Shown here piece by piece: positions 55,838 through 63,987 of a DNA stretch of 64,000 bases. The notes beneath the pieces are model-generated. The model was given only the letters and a program-made list of their open reading frames with translations. It had not been told where the DNA came from and ran no database searches. The DNA is taken from NCBI RefSeq assembly GCF_004363955.1, contig NZ_SNZR01000011.1, forward strand, positions 930,001-994,000, read 5' to 3'. Source of the DNA: Enterovirga rhinocerotis. GTDB lineage: Bacteria > Pseudomonadota > Alphaproteobacteria > Rhizobiales > Beijerinckiaceae. Both the position numbers and the translations under genes were made by a program. How positions within the stretch are numbered: position 1 is the first letter of the stretch; the number at the start of each line of letters is the position of its first letter.

Positions 55838-57667
55838 ATGCTGGTTTTCTCTCGCCGTGAAGGCGGCGATCTGCGCCGCGGAGCGGCCTCGTCGGGACTT
55901 GTTCGCGTGCTCGCGCTTGCGGCGCTGTCGTCCTGTCTCTGGACCGCGACCGCAGAGGCGCGCCGGACGCAGTCGCCCGCCCAGCCGTCGCCGCCGGCAC
56001 CCCACGCCGCCGCCGACAGCCTCGAGGGGAACTATCTCTCGGCCTATATCGCGGTCGCCGCGCGCGACACCGTGGCCGCCGCTCATTTCTACCGCGAGGC
56101 CCTGCGCGAGGATCCGAACAATCCGGAGCTTCTCGAGCGGGCTTTCATCTCCCTCCTCGCCGATGGCGACTTCGACAGCGCGGCGCGCGCGGCAGAGCGT
56201 CTCGCCGTCCGCGATCCGAATAACGGCCTCGCTCAGTTGACGCTTGCGGTGCGAGCCTTCCGGAACCGGCATTTCCAGACGGCGCGCAACCATCTCTCGC
56301 GGGGCACGCGCGGCCGGGCGGCCGACGTCACGGCGACGCTCCTCACCGCCTGGTCCTTCGCCGGTTCGCGCGACGGCCGGCGGGCCCTCGAGACGACCAA
56401 CGCCCTGCGAGCCGAGCGCGGCTTCGCGGTGTTCCGCGATTATCACGCCGGGCTCATGGCCGAGCTGACCGGCAACAGGGCCGAGGCCGAGCGGCGCTAC
56501 AAGGCGGCCTACGACGTCGACAAGACGACGCTGCGGATCACCGACGCCTATGGCCGCTTCCTCGCCCGCAGCGGGCGGAAGGAGGAGGCCCTCGCCGTCT
56601 ATCGGGCCTACGAGGCGAGCACCGCCCGCCATCCGTTCGTCAAGCAGGCGATCGCGGCCCTCGACGCCGGCAAGCCGCTGACGCCGCTGATCCCGACCGC
56701 CCAGGAAGGGGCGGCCGAGGTTCTCTACGGCCTCGGCTCCGCCAGCACCCAGCAGGGGGATGAACTCGCCTCGCTGATCTACCTGCGGCTCTCGCAGGTG
56801 CTGAGCCCCGACAACGCTCTCGCCCTCGTGACGATGGCCGACGTCTTCGAGCGCATGAAGCAGACGGACCAGGCCATCGCCACGCTCCGCCGCATTCCCG
56901 AGTCCTCGCCCCTGAAGATGAGCGCGGACGTCCAGATCGGCCTCAGCCTCGAACAGCTCGGCAAGGGCGACGAAGCCGTGGCCCAGCTCGACAAGGTCAA
57001 GCTCGAGCATCCGGAGGAGAACGACGTCCTCGTCGCCCTCGGCAACGTGCTGCGGTCGCGCAAGCGCTACGCGGAGGCCGCCGAGATCTACGGCCAGGTC
57101 CTCGACCGCATGTCCGAGACCGATCCGGGGCGCTGGCCGATCCTGTATTATCGCGGCACCGCCTATGAGCGGGCCAAGGACTGGGACAAGGCGGAAATCG
57201 ACCTCAAGGCCGCGCTGGCGCTGGTCCCCGACACGCAGCCGCTCGGCAAGTCCCAGGTGCTCAACTATCTCGGCTATTCCTGGGTCGATAACGGCCGCAA
57301 TATCGAGGAGGCCTTCAAGCTCCTCAAGCGGGCCGTGGAGCTCAACCCGCGCGACGGCATGATCATCGACAGCCTCGGCTGGGCCTATTACCGCCTCGGC
57401 CAGTTCGACGACGCGGTGCGGGAGCTCGAGAAGGCGGCGGAGCTGAAGGCGGGCGATCCGGTCATCAACGACCATCTCGGCGATGCCTATTGGCATGTGG
57501 GCCGCCGTCTCGAAGCACGCTTCCAGTGGCAGCACGCCAAGGATTCGAATCCGGAGCCCGAGGATCTGAAGAAGATCGAGGAGAAGCTCCAGGGCGGCAT
57601 GCCGGAACTGCCGAAGCCGGCCGAGGCCGGCACCAACCTCAACGAGCAGTTCAAGCAGGGCGGCTGA
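55838..57667 (+). CDS. Tetratricopeptide repeat protein, secreted or periplasmic
   Basis: A 609-residue protein with an N-terminal membrane or signal segment (GLVRVLALAALSSCLWTATAEA) and about nine TPR units between residues 60 and 580, for example AHFYREALREDPNNPELLERAFISLLADGDF, AAEIYGQVLDRM and EEAFKLLKRAVELNPRDGMIIDSLGWAYYRLGQF. Such proteins often act as scaffolds for outer-membrane or envelope assembly. The same pair, TPR protein then ispE, follows ETF-QO in other alphaproteobacteria. Confidence 0.9.
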   Translation: MLVFSRREGGDLRRGAASSGLVRVLALAALSSCLWTATAEARRTQSPAQPSPPAPHAAADSLEGNYLSAYIAVAARDTVAAAHFYREALREDPNNPELLERAFISLLADGDFDSAARAAERLAVRDPNNGLAQLTLAVRAFRNRHFQTARNHLSRGTRGRAADVTATLLTAWSFAGSRDGRRALETTNALRAERGFAVFRDYHAGLMAELTGNRAEAERRYKAAYDVDKTTLRITDAYGRFLARSGRKEEALAVYRAYEASTARHPFVKQAIAALDAGKPLTPLIPTAQEGAAEVLYGLGSASTQQGDELASLIYLRLSQVLSPDNALALVTMADVFERMKQTDQAIATLRRIPESSPLKMSADVQIGLSLEQLGKGDEAVAQLDKVKLEHPEENDVLVALGNVLRSRKRYAEAAEIYGQVLDRMSETDPGRWPILYYRGTAYERAKDWDKAEIDLKAALALVPDTQPLGKSQVLNYLGYSWVDNGRNIEEAFKLLKRAVELNPRDGMIIDSLGWAYYRLGQFDDAVRELEKAAELKAGDPVINDHLGDAYWHVGRRLEARFQWQHAKDSNPEPEDLKKIEEKLQGGMPELPKPAEAGTNLNEQFKQGG

Positions 57668-57844
57668 CGCGCCCCCATGACCGGATTCGTCGACGGGCGT
57701 CCTTCGGACGATGCCGCGGACCTGCTGTCTCGCCGGGAGACGGGGCGGGGCAGGGGGGATGGGCTGCCGGCACCCCTCCGGGCCCGTTTCCTGGCAAAAC
57801 CCCGATTCGACCTCGGCGAGGTCGGCATCTCGGACCAAGGCTGT

Positions 57845-58714
57845 TTGCGCACCCGCGCGCCGGCCAAGGTGAACCTCACCCTTCAGGTCCTCGGGCGCAG
57901 GGCGGATGGCTACCACGAGCTCGAGAGCCTCGTCGCCTTCGCCGGTGCCGCCGATCTGCTGGAACTCCGGCCGGGCCCCGACCTCGGGCTGACCGTCGAG
58001 GGCCCGACGGCCGGCGCGGCAGGCCCGACGGGGGACAACCTCGTCCTCAAGGCAGCGCGCGGGCTCGCCGGACGGCTGCCGGGGCTGAAGCTCGGCACCT
58101 TCCATCTGACGAAGCGCCTGCCCGCGGCGGCCGGAATCGGCGGCGGCTCGTCGGACGCCGCGGGCGCCCTTCGGCTTCTCGCGCGCCTCAACGGCCTCCC
58201 CGCCGATCATCCGGCCGTGATCGAGGCGGCGCGGGAGACGGGCGCGGACGTGCCGGTCTGCCTCGATCCCCGCGCCCGCATGATGCGAGGGGCGGGCGAG
58301 GAGGTCGGATCGGCCTTGAGCCTCCTGCCGCTCGCGGCGCTGCTCATCAACCCGGGCGTCGCGGTGCCGACAGGTGCCGTCTTCCAGCGGCTTGGGCTCG
58401 CGCCCGGAGACGCGATGCCGGAACGGGAGCCGCGCCGGGTGCGGCACGACCAGGGGCCGACGACCGACGCCATCCTCGCGACGATTCGGTCGCTCTCCAA
58501 CGACCTCGAGGCGCCGGCTCTCGCCCTCGCGCCCGTCATCGGGGTGGCGCTCGACCGTCTCCGCGGCGCCGATGGCTGCCGTCTCGCACGGATGTCCGGA
58601 TCCGGTGCGACCGTGTTCGGGCTCTTCGACGATTGCCATGCGGCGGCCCGCGCGGCGAGCGCCGTCAGGGCGGAGCAACCGAGATGGTGGGTGAAGCCGA
58701 CCCTGCTGCGCTGA
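57845..58714 (+). CDS. ispE: 4-diphosphocytidyl-2-C-methyl-D-erythritol kinase
   Basis: IspE is a GHMP kinase of the non-mevalonate isoprenoid pathway. Motifs: [49 protein letters not shown] (phosphate loop) and [13 protein letters not shown]. The family begins at about [11 protein letters not shown], so I chose TTG 57845 (289 residues). An ATG at 57677 would add 56 residues of unrelated low-complexity sequence and has no ribosome binding site. Confidence 0.85.
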   Translation: MRTRAPAKVNLTLQVLGRRADGYHELESLVAFAGAADLLELRPGPDLGLTVEGPTAGAAGPTGDNLVLKAARGLAGRLPGLKLGTFHLTKRLPAAAGIGGGSSDAAGALRLLARLNGLPADHPAVIEAARETGADVPVCLDPRARMMRGAGEEVGSALSLLPLAALLINPGVAVPTGAVFQRLGLAPGDAMPEREPRRVRHDQGPTTDAILATIRSLSNDLEAPALALAPVIGVALDRLRGADGCRLARMSGSGATVFGLFDDCHAAARAASAVRAEQPRWWVKPTLLR

Positions 58715-58859
58715 GGCTCGCGGTGCCGAACCTCGCCGCGGGTTGCGCCAATATGCCCCTGCCGAAACGCGCGTTGCCCGGCCGACCCGGTAGGATCATC
58801 GCAACTTGATGCGATTATCTTCGGGCTCGGTTTACCAAAACGCAGCGAAAGGAGACGGG

Positions 58860-59360
58860 ATGCAGCCTCGCGCGATGGCAGCTCTGGCAGCGGTGATCAT
58901 GTTCCCGACGGTGGCGACGGCGAATGTCGCGCAGACCGTGGGCAACTTCGAGAAGTGGTCCGTCCTGACCTACAAGAAGGGGAAACAGGAGTTCTGCTAT
59001 CTGTACGGTCAGCCGACCAGCAAAAGACCGACCAACGTCGATCACGGCGACATCCATTTCTTCGTGCAGAAGCGCACGGGCTCGACCGGCACCGAGGCGA
59101 GCTTCCAGGCCGCCTATCCCTTCAAGAAGGGTTCGGTCGTCCAGGTCGAGATCGGCGACACCGCTTTCAGGCTGGCGACGAGCGATCGCTCGGCGTGGCT
59201 GCTGAAGCCCGAGCGCGAAGCGGAACTGCTCGCGACGATGAAGCGCGGCGCCGACATGACGATCGCCGCGGTCTCCGCGAGGGGCACCGACACGAGCTAC
59301 GTGTTCTCGCTCCAGGGCGTCACGGCGGCTTCGACGCGCCTCATGTCGTCGTGCCCCTGA
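58860..59360 (+). CDS. Invasion-associated locus B (IalB) family protein
   Basis: A 166-residue secreted protein with signal peptide PRAMAALAAVIMFPTVATA and the IalB-type domain: NFEKWSVLTYKKGKQEFCYLYGQPTSK and DIHFFVQKR, DTSYVFSLQGVTAAST. IalB of Bartonella is required for erythrocyte entry, but this protein family is widespread in harmless alphaproteobacteria and its normal role is unclear. AAAGGAGA precedes the ATG. Confidence 0.85.
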   Translation: MQPRAMAALAAVIMFPTVATANVAQTVGNFEKWSVLTYKKGKQEFCYLYGQPTSKRPTNVDHGDIHFFVQKRTGSTGTEASFQAAYPFKKGSVVQVEIGDTAFRLATSDRSAWLLKPEREAELLATMKRGADMTIAAVSARGTDTSYVFSLQGVTAASTRLMSSCP

Positions 59361-59735
59361 CGACGTCAGCGGGAACCGGCATCCGCTTGCCGCTAGCGCA
59401 TGCTCCGGAAAGCGGAAATCGGTTTTCCGACAGCAGCATGCTCGCACACTAACTTAGCGTAGGCTGGTGCAGCGCTGCTTTCGCTGGACGCGCCCACTCC
59501 GCTCCGACCTTGCCGCCGCCCCATGGGGTGACGGCAAGGTGGGTGCGACCGCGCCGAAGGCCGGCCCGGCTTCCACTGCAGGATCGGACGCGGCACGGGA
59601 AACCGGCCGTCGGATGACGGCAGGCTTCGTTTTGACGTGATCGGACGCGCTGCTGCGCGCCGCGAGCCCCGGTTCGACTTGCATTGCAGCACCCGCGCCG
59701 ACGATCAGGCCGGGGCGGGCGCCTGCACGATACCG
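59361..59735. other. Intergenic region with a Rhizobiales-type dispersed repeat
   Basis: The 375 bp between the IalB gene and the repeat-protein gene hold no gene. At 59398-59441 there is GCATGCTCCGGAAAGC...GGTTTTCC...AGCATGC, with 7 bp inverted ends, which resembles a repeat found many times in Rhizobiales genomes (the ...GGAAA-CCGGTTTTCC...GCATGCTC type). The rest shows nothing I recognise. Confidence 0.6.
59398..59441. repeat. Rhizobiales dispersed palindromic repeat
   Basis: GCATGCT ... AGCATGC 7 bp ends enclosing CCGGAAA and TTTTCCG arms. I know similar sequences as frequent intergenic repeats in Hyphomicrobiales. Confidence 0.6.
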
Positions 59736-60179
59736 TTACGGCCGACCGTAGCCGCCGTAGCCGTAGCCGGGCCGAGGACCATAACCGGGACGTTGGCCAT
59801 AACCGGGACGTTGGCCGTAGCCGGGCTGCTGGCCGTAGCCGGGCCGCGGGCCGTAGCCGGGCCGCGGGCCGTAGCCGGGCCGGGGGCCATAAGCGGGCTG
59901 CGGGGCGTATCCCGGACGGGGCCCATAGCCGGGCCGGGGGCCGTAGCCGGGCCGGGGGCCGTAGGCCGGATAGCCGCGACCGGCCCGCATCGCCTGATCG
60001 ATCATCTGGAGCCGACGGCGCTTGGCCGGGGTCATGGCGTATTCCGGCGGACGCTTGTCCAGCAGGTCGGTGATGTCGGGCGGCAGAACCTGGCGGGGAC
60101 CTGCGGCTTCGGCGATGCTAGGCGAGGCGGTGAGAATCAAGGCCCCGACGAGGCCGGCCATGAGCGCGTTCAGTTTCAT
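59736..60179 (-). CDS. Secreted protein with GYGPRP tandem repeats
   Basis: A 147-residue protein: signal peptide MKLNALMAGLVGALILTASPSIAEA, a short charged region (VLPPDITDLLDKRPPEYAMTPAKRRRLQMID), then about eleven hexapeptide units of the form G/A-Y-G/A-P/Q-R/Q-P (18 bp each) and a GYGYGGYGRP end. No catalytic motif is seen. Similar Gly/Tyr/Pro repeats occur in extracellular or adhesive proteins. Slippage between units may vary the length. Confidence 0.65.
   Translation of the reverse strand: MKLNALMAGLVGALILTASPSIAEAAGPRQVLPPDITDLLDKRPPEYAMTPAKRRRLQMIDQAMRAGRGYPAYGPRPGYGPRPGYGPRPGYAPQPAYGPRPGYGPRPGYGPRPGYGQQPGYGQRPGYGQRPGYGPRPGYGYGGYGRP
59745..59965. repeat. Tandem 18 bp repeat encoding GYGPRP
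   Basis: About eleven copies of an 18 bp unit such as ccgtagccgggccgcggg on the plus strand, with single-base changes giving Q for P or R at some units. Confidence 0.8.
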
Positions 60180-60607
60180 CGTGTTCCGTCCGTTAGCGGC
60201 GAGACGTCGTGACGAGCCGCCTGAAAGGTTCCGACCTCCACGGCCTTATGCCGCAGCCGGAGGGCTCGCGCTCATCTGCGCGCCGCCGAATCTCGAAATA
60301 GCACACCCGCCTTAGCTTCGCCTTAAATCAAGCGACGATTCGAATCGGTCGGCACGCAAAAAAATGCGCCCACGGCGAATCCAATCCGCCGCGTGCTCGA
60401 TCTGACCGATGATGAGGGGATGTCCTTGGCTCCGCGGGTAGGATTAAACCTATCCTTTCGGGGCATTTCACCGTTTTTCACGCTGTCCGATTTCAGCTTT
60501 TGAATCAGCGATATGGCTTGCATTTCGGTGTCAGGCTGTTTCATTGATTTTCGCCCGATAGCACGTCAGTGATAGGGCACGTGATAGGGCAGGGGAGTTT
60601 AATCCCG
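60180..60607. other. Boundary region at the left end of the integrated element
   Basis: No gene is supported here. It contains a palindromic GATTCGAATC near 60345, a stretch of A residues, and two copies of TGATAGGGCA at 60570-60579 and 60582-60591, just before the integrase start. The left attachment site must lie here or at the end of the preceding gene, but no tRNA or other classical target is present. Confidence 0.5.
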
Positions 60608-61846
60608 ATGTCGCGGACCCTGAATCGTCTCTCTGCGCGCTTCGTTCAGACGGTCGTCGAAGCCGGCCGGTATGCCGACGGCGGCAACCTCTATCTGTCG
60701 GTCAGCCCTAACGGTGGCCGGCGCTGGGTCTTCATGTTCCGCTTCGGAGGGAAGATCCGGGAGATGGGGCTTGGCTCGGCGCGTGAGGTTAGCCTCGCCA
60801 AGGCCAGGGAGAGGGCTGCAGAGGCGAGGGCCCATCTCGTCGACGGCCGCAACCCGATTGCGGAGCGAGCTACGGTCGCGCCCGATGTCGTTACCTTCGG
60901 CAAGGCTGCCGACGAGTTCATCGCCGCGCGAGAGGCGGCGTGGAGCGAGCGGACAGTGGCCGGCTGGCGCTGGACGCTGACAGAGTACGGCAAGCCGATC
61001 AGGGACAAGTCGGTCGCCGACATCGGCGTCGAGGACATCCTCGGCGTGCTCAAGCCGATCTGGATCGAGAAGCCGGAGACGGCGCGCCGTGTCCGAACCC
61101 GGATCGAGGCTGTGCTGGACGCGTGCAAGGTCCGAGGGCAGCGATCAGGAGAAAACCCGGCGACGTGGAAAGCGAACCTCGCCGCGCTCCTCCCCGCCGC
61201 TCAGAAGCTCAGCCGCGGGCATCACGCAGCGATGCCCTACCGCGACGTGCCCGGCTTCGTGCGTGCCCTCCGTGAGGTCGGTAACACGTCCTGCCTCGCG
61301 CTCGAGCTCGCGATCCTCACGGCCGCGCGCTCGGGGGAGATCATGGGCGCCAGGTGGGAGGAGATCGACCTCGCCGACAAGCTGTGGCGCGTTCCCGCTG
61401 CGAGGATGAAGGCGAAGCGCGACCACGTTGTCCCGCTCGCACCGCGGGCGATCGAGATCCTCGATCAGGTTCGACCTGATGAGGAGGAGCCCACGGGACT
61501 CGTTTTCCGCGGGGCTCGGCCGGGGCGCCCGACGAAGGCGAATCGGGCAGCCGAGAAGCCGCTCTCATCCATGGCGCTCACGATGGCGCTGCGCCGAGCC
61601 GGCGGGGATGACGCGACGGTCCACGGCTTCCGGTCGAGCTTCCGTGATTGGGCGGGCGACGAGACCGGATTTCCTCGCGACGTCGTCGAGGCCGCGCTCG
61701 CTCACTCTATCCGGGACGCGACCGAGGCGGCCTACCGCCGCGCGACGGCTCTAGAGAAGCGCCGGTCGCTGATGCGGGCGTGGGGCGAATTCATCAACGG
61801 CAAGAAGGCCGGCAAGGTCGTGTCGCTGTCGGAGGCTCGGCGATGA
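60608..61846 (+). CDS. P4-type tyrosine integrase (DUF4102)
   Basis: A 412-residue site-specific recombinase. The N-terminal arm-binding domain reads YADGGNLYLSVSPNGGRRWVFMFRFGGKIREMGLGS, as in P4-type integrases. The C-terminal domain has the catalytic residues: LTAARSGEIMGARWEEIDL (Arg), VHGFRSSFRDWAGDETG (His-x-x-Arg) and ATEAAYRRATALEKRR (Tyr). It would integrate and excise the element. The stop overlaps the next gene by four bases. Confidence 0.93.
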   Translation: MSRTLNRLSARFVQTVVEAGRYADGGNLYLSVSPNGGRRWVFMFRFGGKIREMGLGSAREVSLAKARERAAEARAHLVDGRNPIAERATVAPDVVTFGKAADEFIAAREAAWSERTVAGWRWTLTEYGKPIRDKSVADIGVEDILGVLKPIWIEKPETARRVRTRIEAVLDACKVRGQRSGENPATWKANLAALLPAAQKLSRGHHAAMPYRDVPGFVRALREVGNTSCLALELAILTAARSGEIMGARWEEIDLADKLWRVPAARMKAKRDHVVPLAPRAIEILDQVRPDEEEPTGLVFRGARPGRPTKANRAAEKPLSSMALTMALRRAGGDDATVHGFRSSFRDWAGDETGFPRDVVEAALAHSIRDATEAAYRRATALEKRRSLMRAWGEFINGKKAGKVVSLSEARR

Positions 61847-62238
61847 CCGGGAAACGTCGTCTGACCCCGAACGAACGAGCCGCCATCGAACGCGATTGGA
61901 AGTCGACGAATGCGGTTCGCGATGCCCGCCGTCACGTTGTCACGGCATCGAAGCTCATTGAAGAACTCAAGCTTCTCCACGAGGGCACTGGCGACGATCG
62001 CTTCAGCGCCGCCTTGATCGCGCTGGGCGAACTCCGCCTCATCAAGGCCGATGGGGGCTTTCGCCGGCTCGGCCCGAAGAGGGCCGTTTCGGATGCAATC
62101 GCTCGCAGCGTTCTGCTCAACCATATGAAGGAATACGAACAGACGTCAGCATGCATCGTGACGGCCCGAGACTGCATGATTGATGCAGCGAACCTAACCT
62201 CCGCTGCGAAGCAGGTCGAAAGGCTGCTGAGGGAATGA
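61843..62238 (+). CDS. Hypothetical protein of the integrated element
   Basis: A 131-residue protein coupled to the integrase gene by ATGA. It looks helical (RRLTPNERAAIERDWKSTNAVRDARRHVVTASKLIEELKLLHEG) with a positively charged N-terminus. No family is recognised. Confidence 0.55.
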   Translation: MTGKRRLTPNERAAIERDWKSTNAVRDARRHVVTASKLIEELKLLHEGTGDDRFSAALIALGELRLIKADGGFRRLGPKRAVSDAIARSVLLNHMKEYEQTSACIVTARDCMIDAANLTSAAKQVERLLRE

Positions 62239-62239
62239 T

Positions 62240-62299
62240 CGGACAAAAAGTGATGATCAGATGTCTGTCGGTCGGACATATGTGACCACCAGATGTCCG
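62240..62299. promoter_or_regulatory. Cluster of TGTCYG operator-like motifs upstream of alpA
   Basis: Four copies of TGTC(C/T)G or its complement occur at 62240-62245, 62263-62268, 62273-62278 and 62294-62299. The middle two form ATGTC-TGTCGGTCG-GACAT, an inverted repeat. They lie between the hypothetical gene and the AlpA-like gene, where a repressor of the element would act. Confidence 0.5.
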
Positions 62300-62356
62300 A
62301 ACAAAGGAGGAACATCTCGTAATAGATGAGTGTCGCCCGCAATCAGGAGCGACACG

Positions 62357-62545
62357 ATGCAAGACCGAATCCTCCGGTGGCCCGAGGTCAAGGCCAGGAC
62401 CGGATTAAGCCGCACGTCAGTGTGGCGCGAACAGCGAGCCGGCCGCTTCCCGCCTGCGATCCAGATCAGCGCCAACGCGGTTGGATGGCGCGAGAGCGAC
62501 ATCGCGGCCTGGATCGCATCTCGCACTGCATCGGTGGCCGCGTGA
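62357..62545 (+). CDS. AlpA-like phage regulatory protein (excisionase-type HTH)
   Basis: A 62-residue MerR-like helix-turn-helix protein: RILRWPEVKARTGLSRTSVWREQRAGRFPPAIQISANAVGWRESDIAAWIASR. Such proteins often promote excision or activate integrase transcription in prophages and islands. The start ATG 62357 has AGGAG about seven bases upstream. Confidence 0.88.
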   Translation: MQDRILRWPEVKARTGLSRTSVWREQRAGRFPPAIQISANAVGWRESDIAAWIASRTASVAA

Positions 62546-62787
62546 TGGCCGCCCGCTCCGATCACTCCCGGCGTCAGCGCGCCGTTGGTCCCAACGATAT
62601 CGACCACGTCGAGGTCTGGGGCGGCATCGCCAAAGAGCAGCGGATACCGGTCTACGGCGTCGAATACGTGCTCGGTGACGGCAGCCGCATCTGCATGAGC
62701 CTTCGGCCGGATCTCGCGGAGGCGATGCTCGATGCCCGCGAACTGGCCGACGGGCGCCGGTACCCGATCGTCGAGGGTTCGCCATGA
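62545..62787 (+). CDS. Hypothetical protein of the integrated element
   Basis: An 80-residue protein starting immediately after the AlpA-like stop (overlap TGATG). It reads NDIDHVEVWGGIAKEQRIPVYGVEYVLGDGSRICMSLRPDLAEAMLDARELADGRRYPIVEGS, a small soluble protein I do not recognise. Its stop overlaps the next ATG. Confidence 0.5.
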   Translation: MAARSDHSRRQRAVGPNDIDHVEVWGGIAKEQRIPVYGVEYVLGDGSRICMSLRPDLAEAMLDARELADGRRYPIVEGSP

Positions 62788-62855
62788 CGAGCCGCTCCCT
62801 GACGCGCCAGCAGGTCCGGGCAACCATCCTCGAAACGAAGGCGATCGCGGGGTGA
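62784..62855 (+). CDS. Very small ORF (23 residues), possible coupling peptide
   Basis: Reads MTSRSLTRQQVRATILETKA... with ATGA overlap to the preceding stop and GTGA overlap to the next start. It may be translated mainly to couple the two neighbours, or it may be a functional short peptide. There is no direct evidence for a product. Confidence 0.25.
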   Translation: MTSRSLTRQQVRATILETKAIAG

Positions 62856-63157
62856 CCGACCTCTTCGACTGGAAGCCGCCGCGCGACGAGACGGAACCTC
62901 GGACCGCTGTCATCTCCCGCGAGGAGCTGCAGCAGCAAGTCCTCGCGCAGATCGTCGCCGTGATGGCCCGCTCCGGCGAGACGGGCCTCTCGGCCATTCA
63001 GACTGCGCGAGAGCGCTTCCCTGGCACCCCGAACGGGGTCCTGATGCGCGCCTATTCGATCTGGTCGACGAACCGAGAGGAGGCGTGGTGGCGCGCGCTC
63101 GAGGACGGCGTGAACGCTCCGACCGTCCGCCGCGCCCTGGAGGGTCCGAAGCCATGA
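62852..63157 (+). CDS. Hypothetical protein of the integrated element
   Basis: A 101-residue protein with GTG start overlapping the previous ORF and ATGA overlap with the following gene. The sequence TAVISREELQQQVLAQIVAVMARSGETGLSAIQTARERFPGTPNGVLMRAYSIWSTN is mostly helical and might be a small DNA-binding or adaptor protein. No family recognised. Confidence 0.55.
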   Translation: MTDLFDWKPPRDETEPRTAVISREELQQQVLAQIVAVMARSGETGLSAIQTARERFPGTPNGVLMRAYSIWSTNREEAWWRALEDGVNAPTVRRALEGPKP

Positions 63158-63981
63158 GCATCGCTGTCGAACCATCTTCAGACGAGCTGCGCAGCTTTAC
63201 GTCTTGGAAGCTCGACGTGCTCAATGCGGCCAGCGCCGACACTCGGCTCAAGTCCGGCCCGTTCCGCGTCTTGTACCGCGTCGTGAAGTACATGAACGCG
63301 GTGACGCGCGAGGCGATCGTATCCGACGAGACCCTGTCGGACGACCTCGGAGTGACCCGGTCGGCGCTCCACGACGCGCGCAAGCAGCTGGCAGAGCTTG
63401 GATGGTGGCGGTACCGGCCGGGCCGCTACGGCAGAGGGACTATCTACACGATCCTGGACGACAACGTGAATGGGATCGAAAATCGCCTTCTGGACGAGCG
63501 CGAGATCCGTCGCGATCGTCGCAATGTCGTCCGCAGGCCACATAGTGACGGGGCTCGCAATGTCGCCTCTGCTCCACATTGCGAGCCCATCAATGTCGTC
63601 GACAAACTACACTGTGAGCAAGATGACAGTGTCGTCGAGAGACGACATTGCGATATCCCTCAGTGTGGCCCGGAGACGACGTCCAGTGTCGTCGCTGCTC
63701 CACCCATACACCTTGATACACCTGCACGAAGAAAAGATGGCTCGGCGATAGGAAGGTCAGCTTATACGCGCGCGCACGCGCGACCCTCTCCATCAGGTCC
63801 GATCGTGATCCCTGCTGGGGATGACATGGCGCTTCTGATGCGGCTGGGCGGCGGCAGTTGGGTGCGAGGATCTGATCGGCTCGAGAAGACGGGCGATGCG
63901 TCATTCCGGCGGGAGCGCGTGAAGGCTTATGGCCTGACGGCGGGCGAGGTCGCTGCGATCGAGGGACGGGGCGCGGCGTGA
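63154..63981 (+). CDS. Winged-helix protein with internal iterons, putative phage-type replication initiator
   Basis: A 275-residue protein. Residues ~20-100 are a winged helix: SGPFRVLYRVVKYMNAVTREAIVSDETLSDDLGVTRSALHDARKQLAELGWW. Residues ~123-180 consist of repeats of about 12 residues of the form N/S-V-V-x-x-x-x-H-x-x (for example NVVRRPHSDGAR, NVVDKLHCEQDD, SVVERRHCDI), encoded by ~36 bp DNA repeats. This organisation recalls lambda gene O, where iterons inside the gene form the origin. The assignment is an inference from structure, not from a recognised family. Confidence 0.6.
   Translation: MSIAVEPSSDELRSFTSWKLDVLNAASADTRLKSGPFRVLYRVVKYMNAVTREAIVSDETLSDDLGVTRSALHDARKQLAELGWWRYRPGRYGRGTIYTILDDNVNGIENRLLDEREIRRDRRNVVRRPHSDGARNVASAPHCEPINVVDKLHCEQDDSVVERRHCDIPQCGPETTSSVVAAPPIHLDTPARRKDGSAIGRSAYTRAHARPSPSGPIVIPAGDDMALLMRLGGGSWVRGSDRLEKTGDASFRRERVKAYGLTAGEVAAIEGRGAA
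63521..63693. repeat. Iteron-like tandem repeats inside the winged-helix gene
   Basis: (A)(A/G)TGTCG(T/C)C motifs start at 63523, 63559, 63592, 63628 and 63685 (steps of 36, 33, 36 and 57 bp). Each unit also has a complementary ACATnGnGA-like half; in unit 2 GGGCTCGCAATGT pairs with ACATTGCGAGCCC across 63551-63587, and in unit 4 AGTGTCGTC faces GACGACATT at 63641. Confidence 0.7.
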
Positions 63982-63987
63982 GGCTCG

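Noticed and set aside
57677-57844. N-terminal extension of ispE from ATG 57677
   Set aside because: The extra 56 residues have no family match or ribosome binding site; the conserved domain starts after TTG 57845.
60323-60544. Possible 73-residue minus-strand protein upstream of the integrase
   Set aside because: It has no convincing ribosome binding site, no recognisable domain and lies in the presumed attachment region. It is too short and isolated to call a gene.
63521-63693. CRISPR array
   Set aside because: The repeats are about 36 bp apart but lie inside an open reading frame, are imperfect and have no separate spacers; they fit iterons better.
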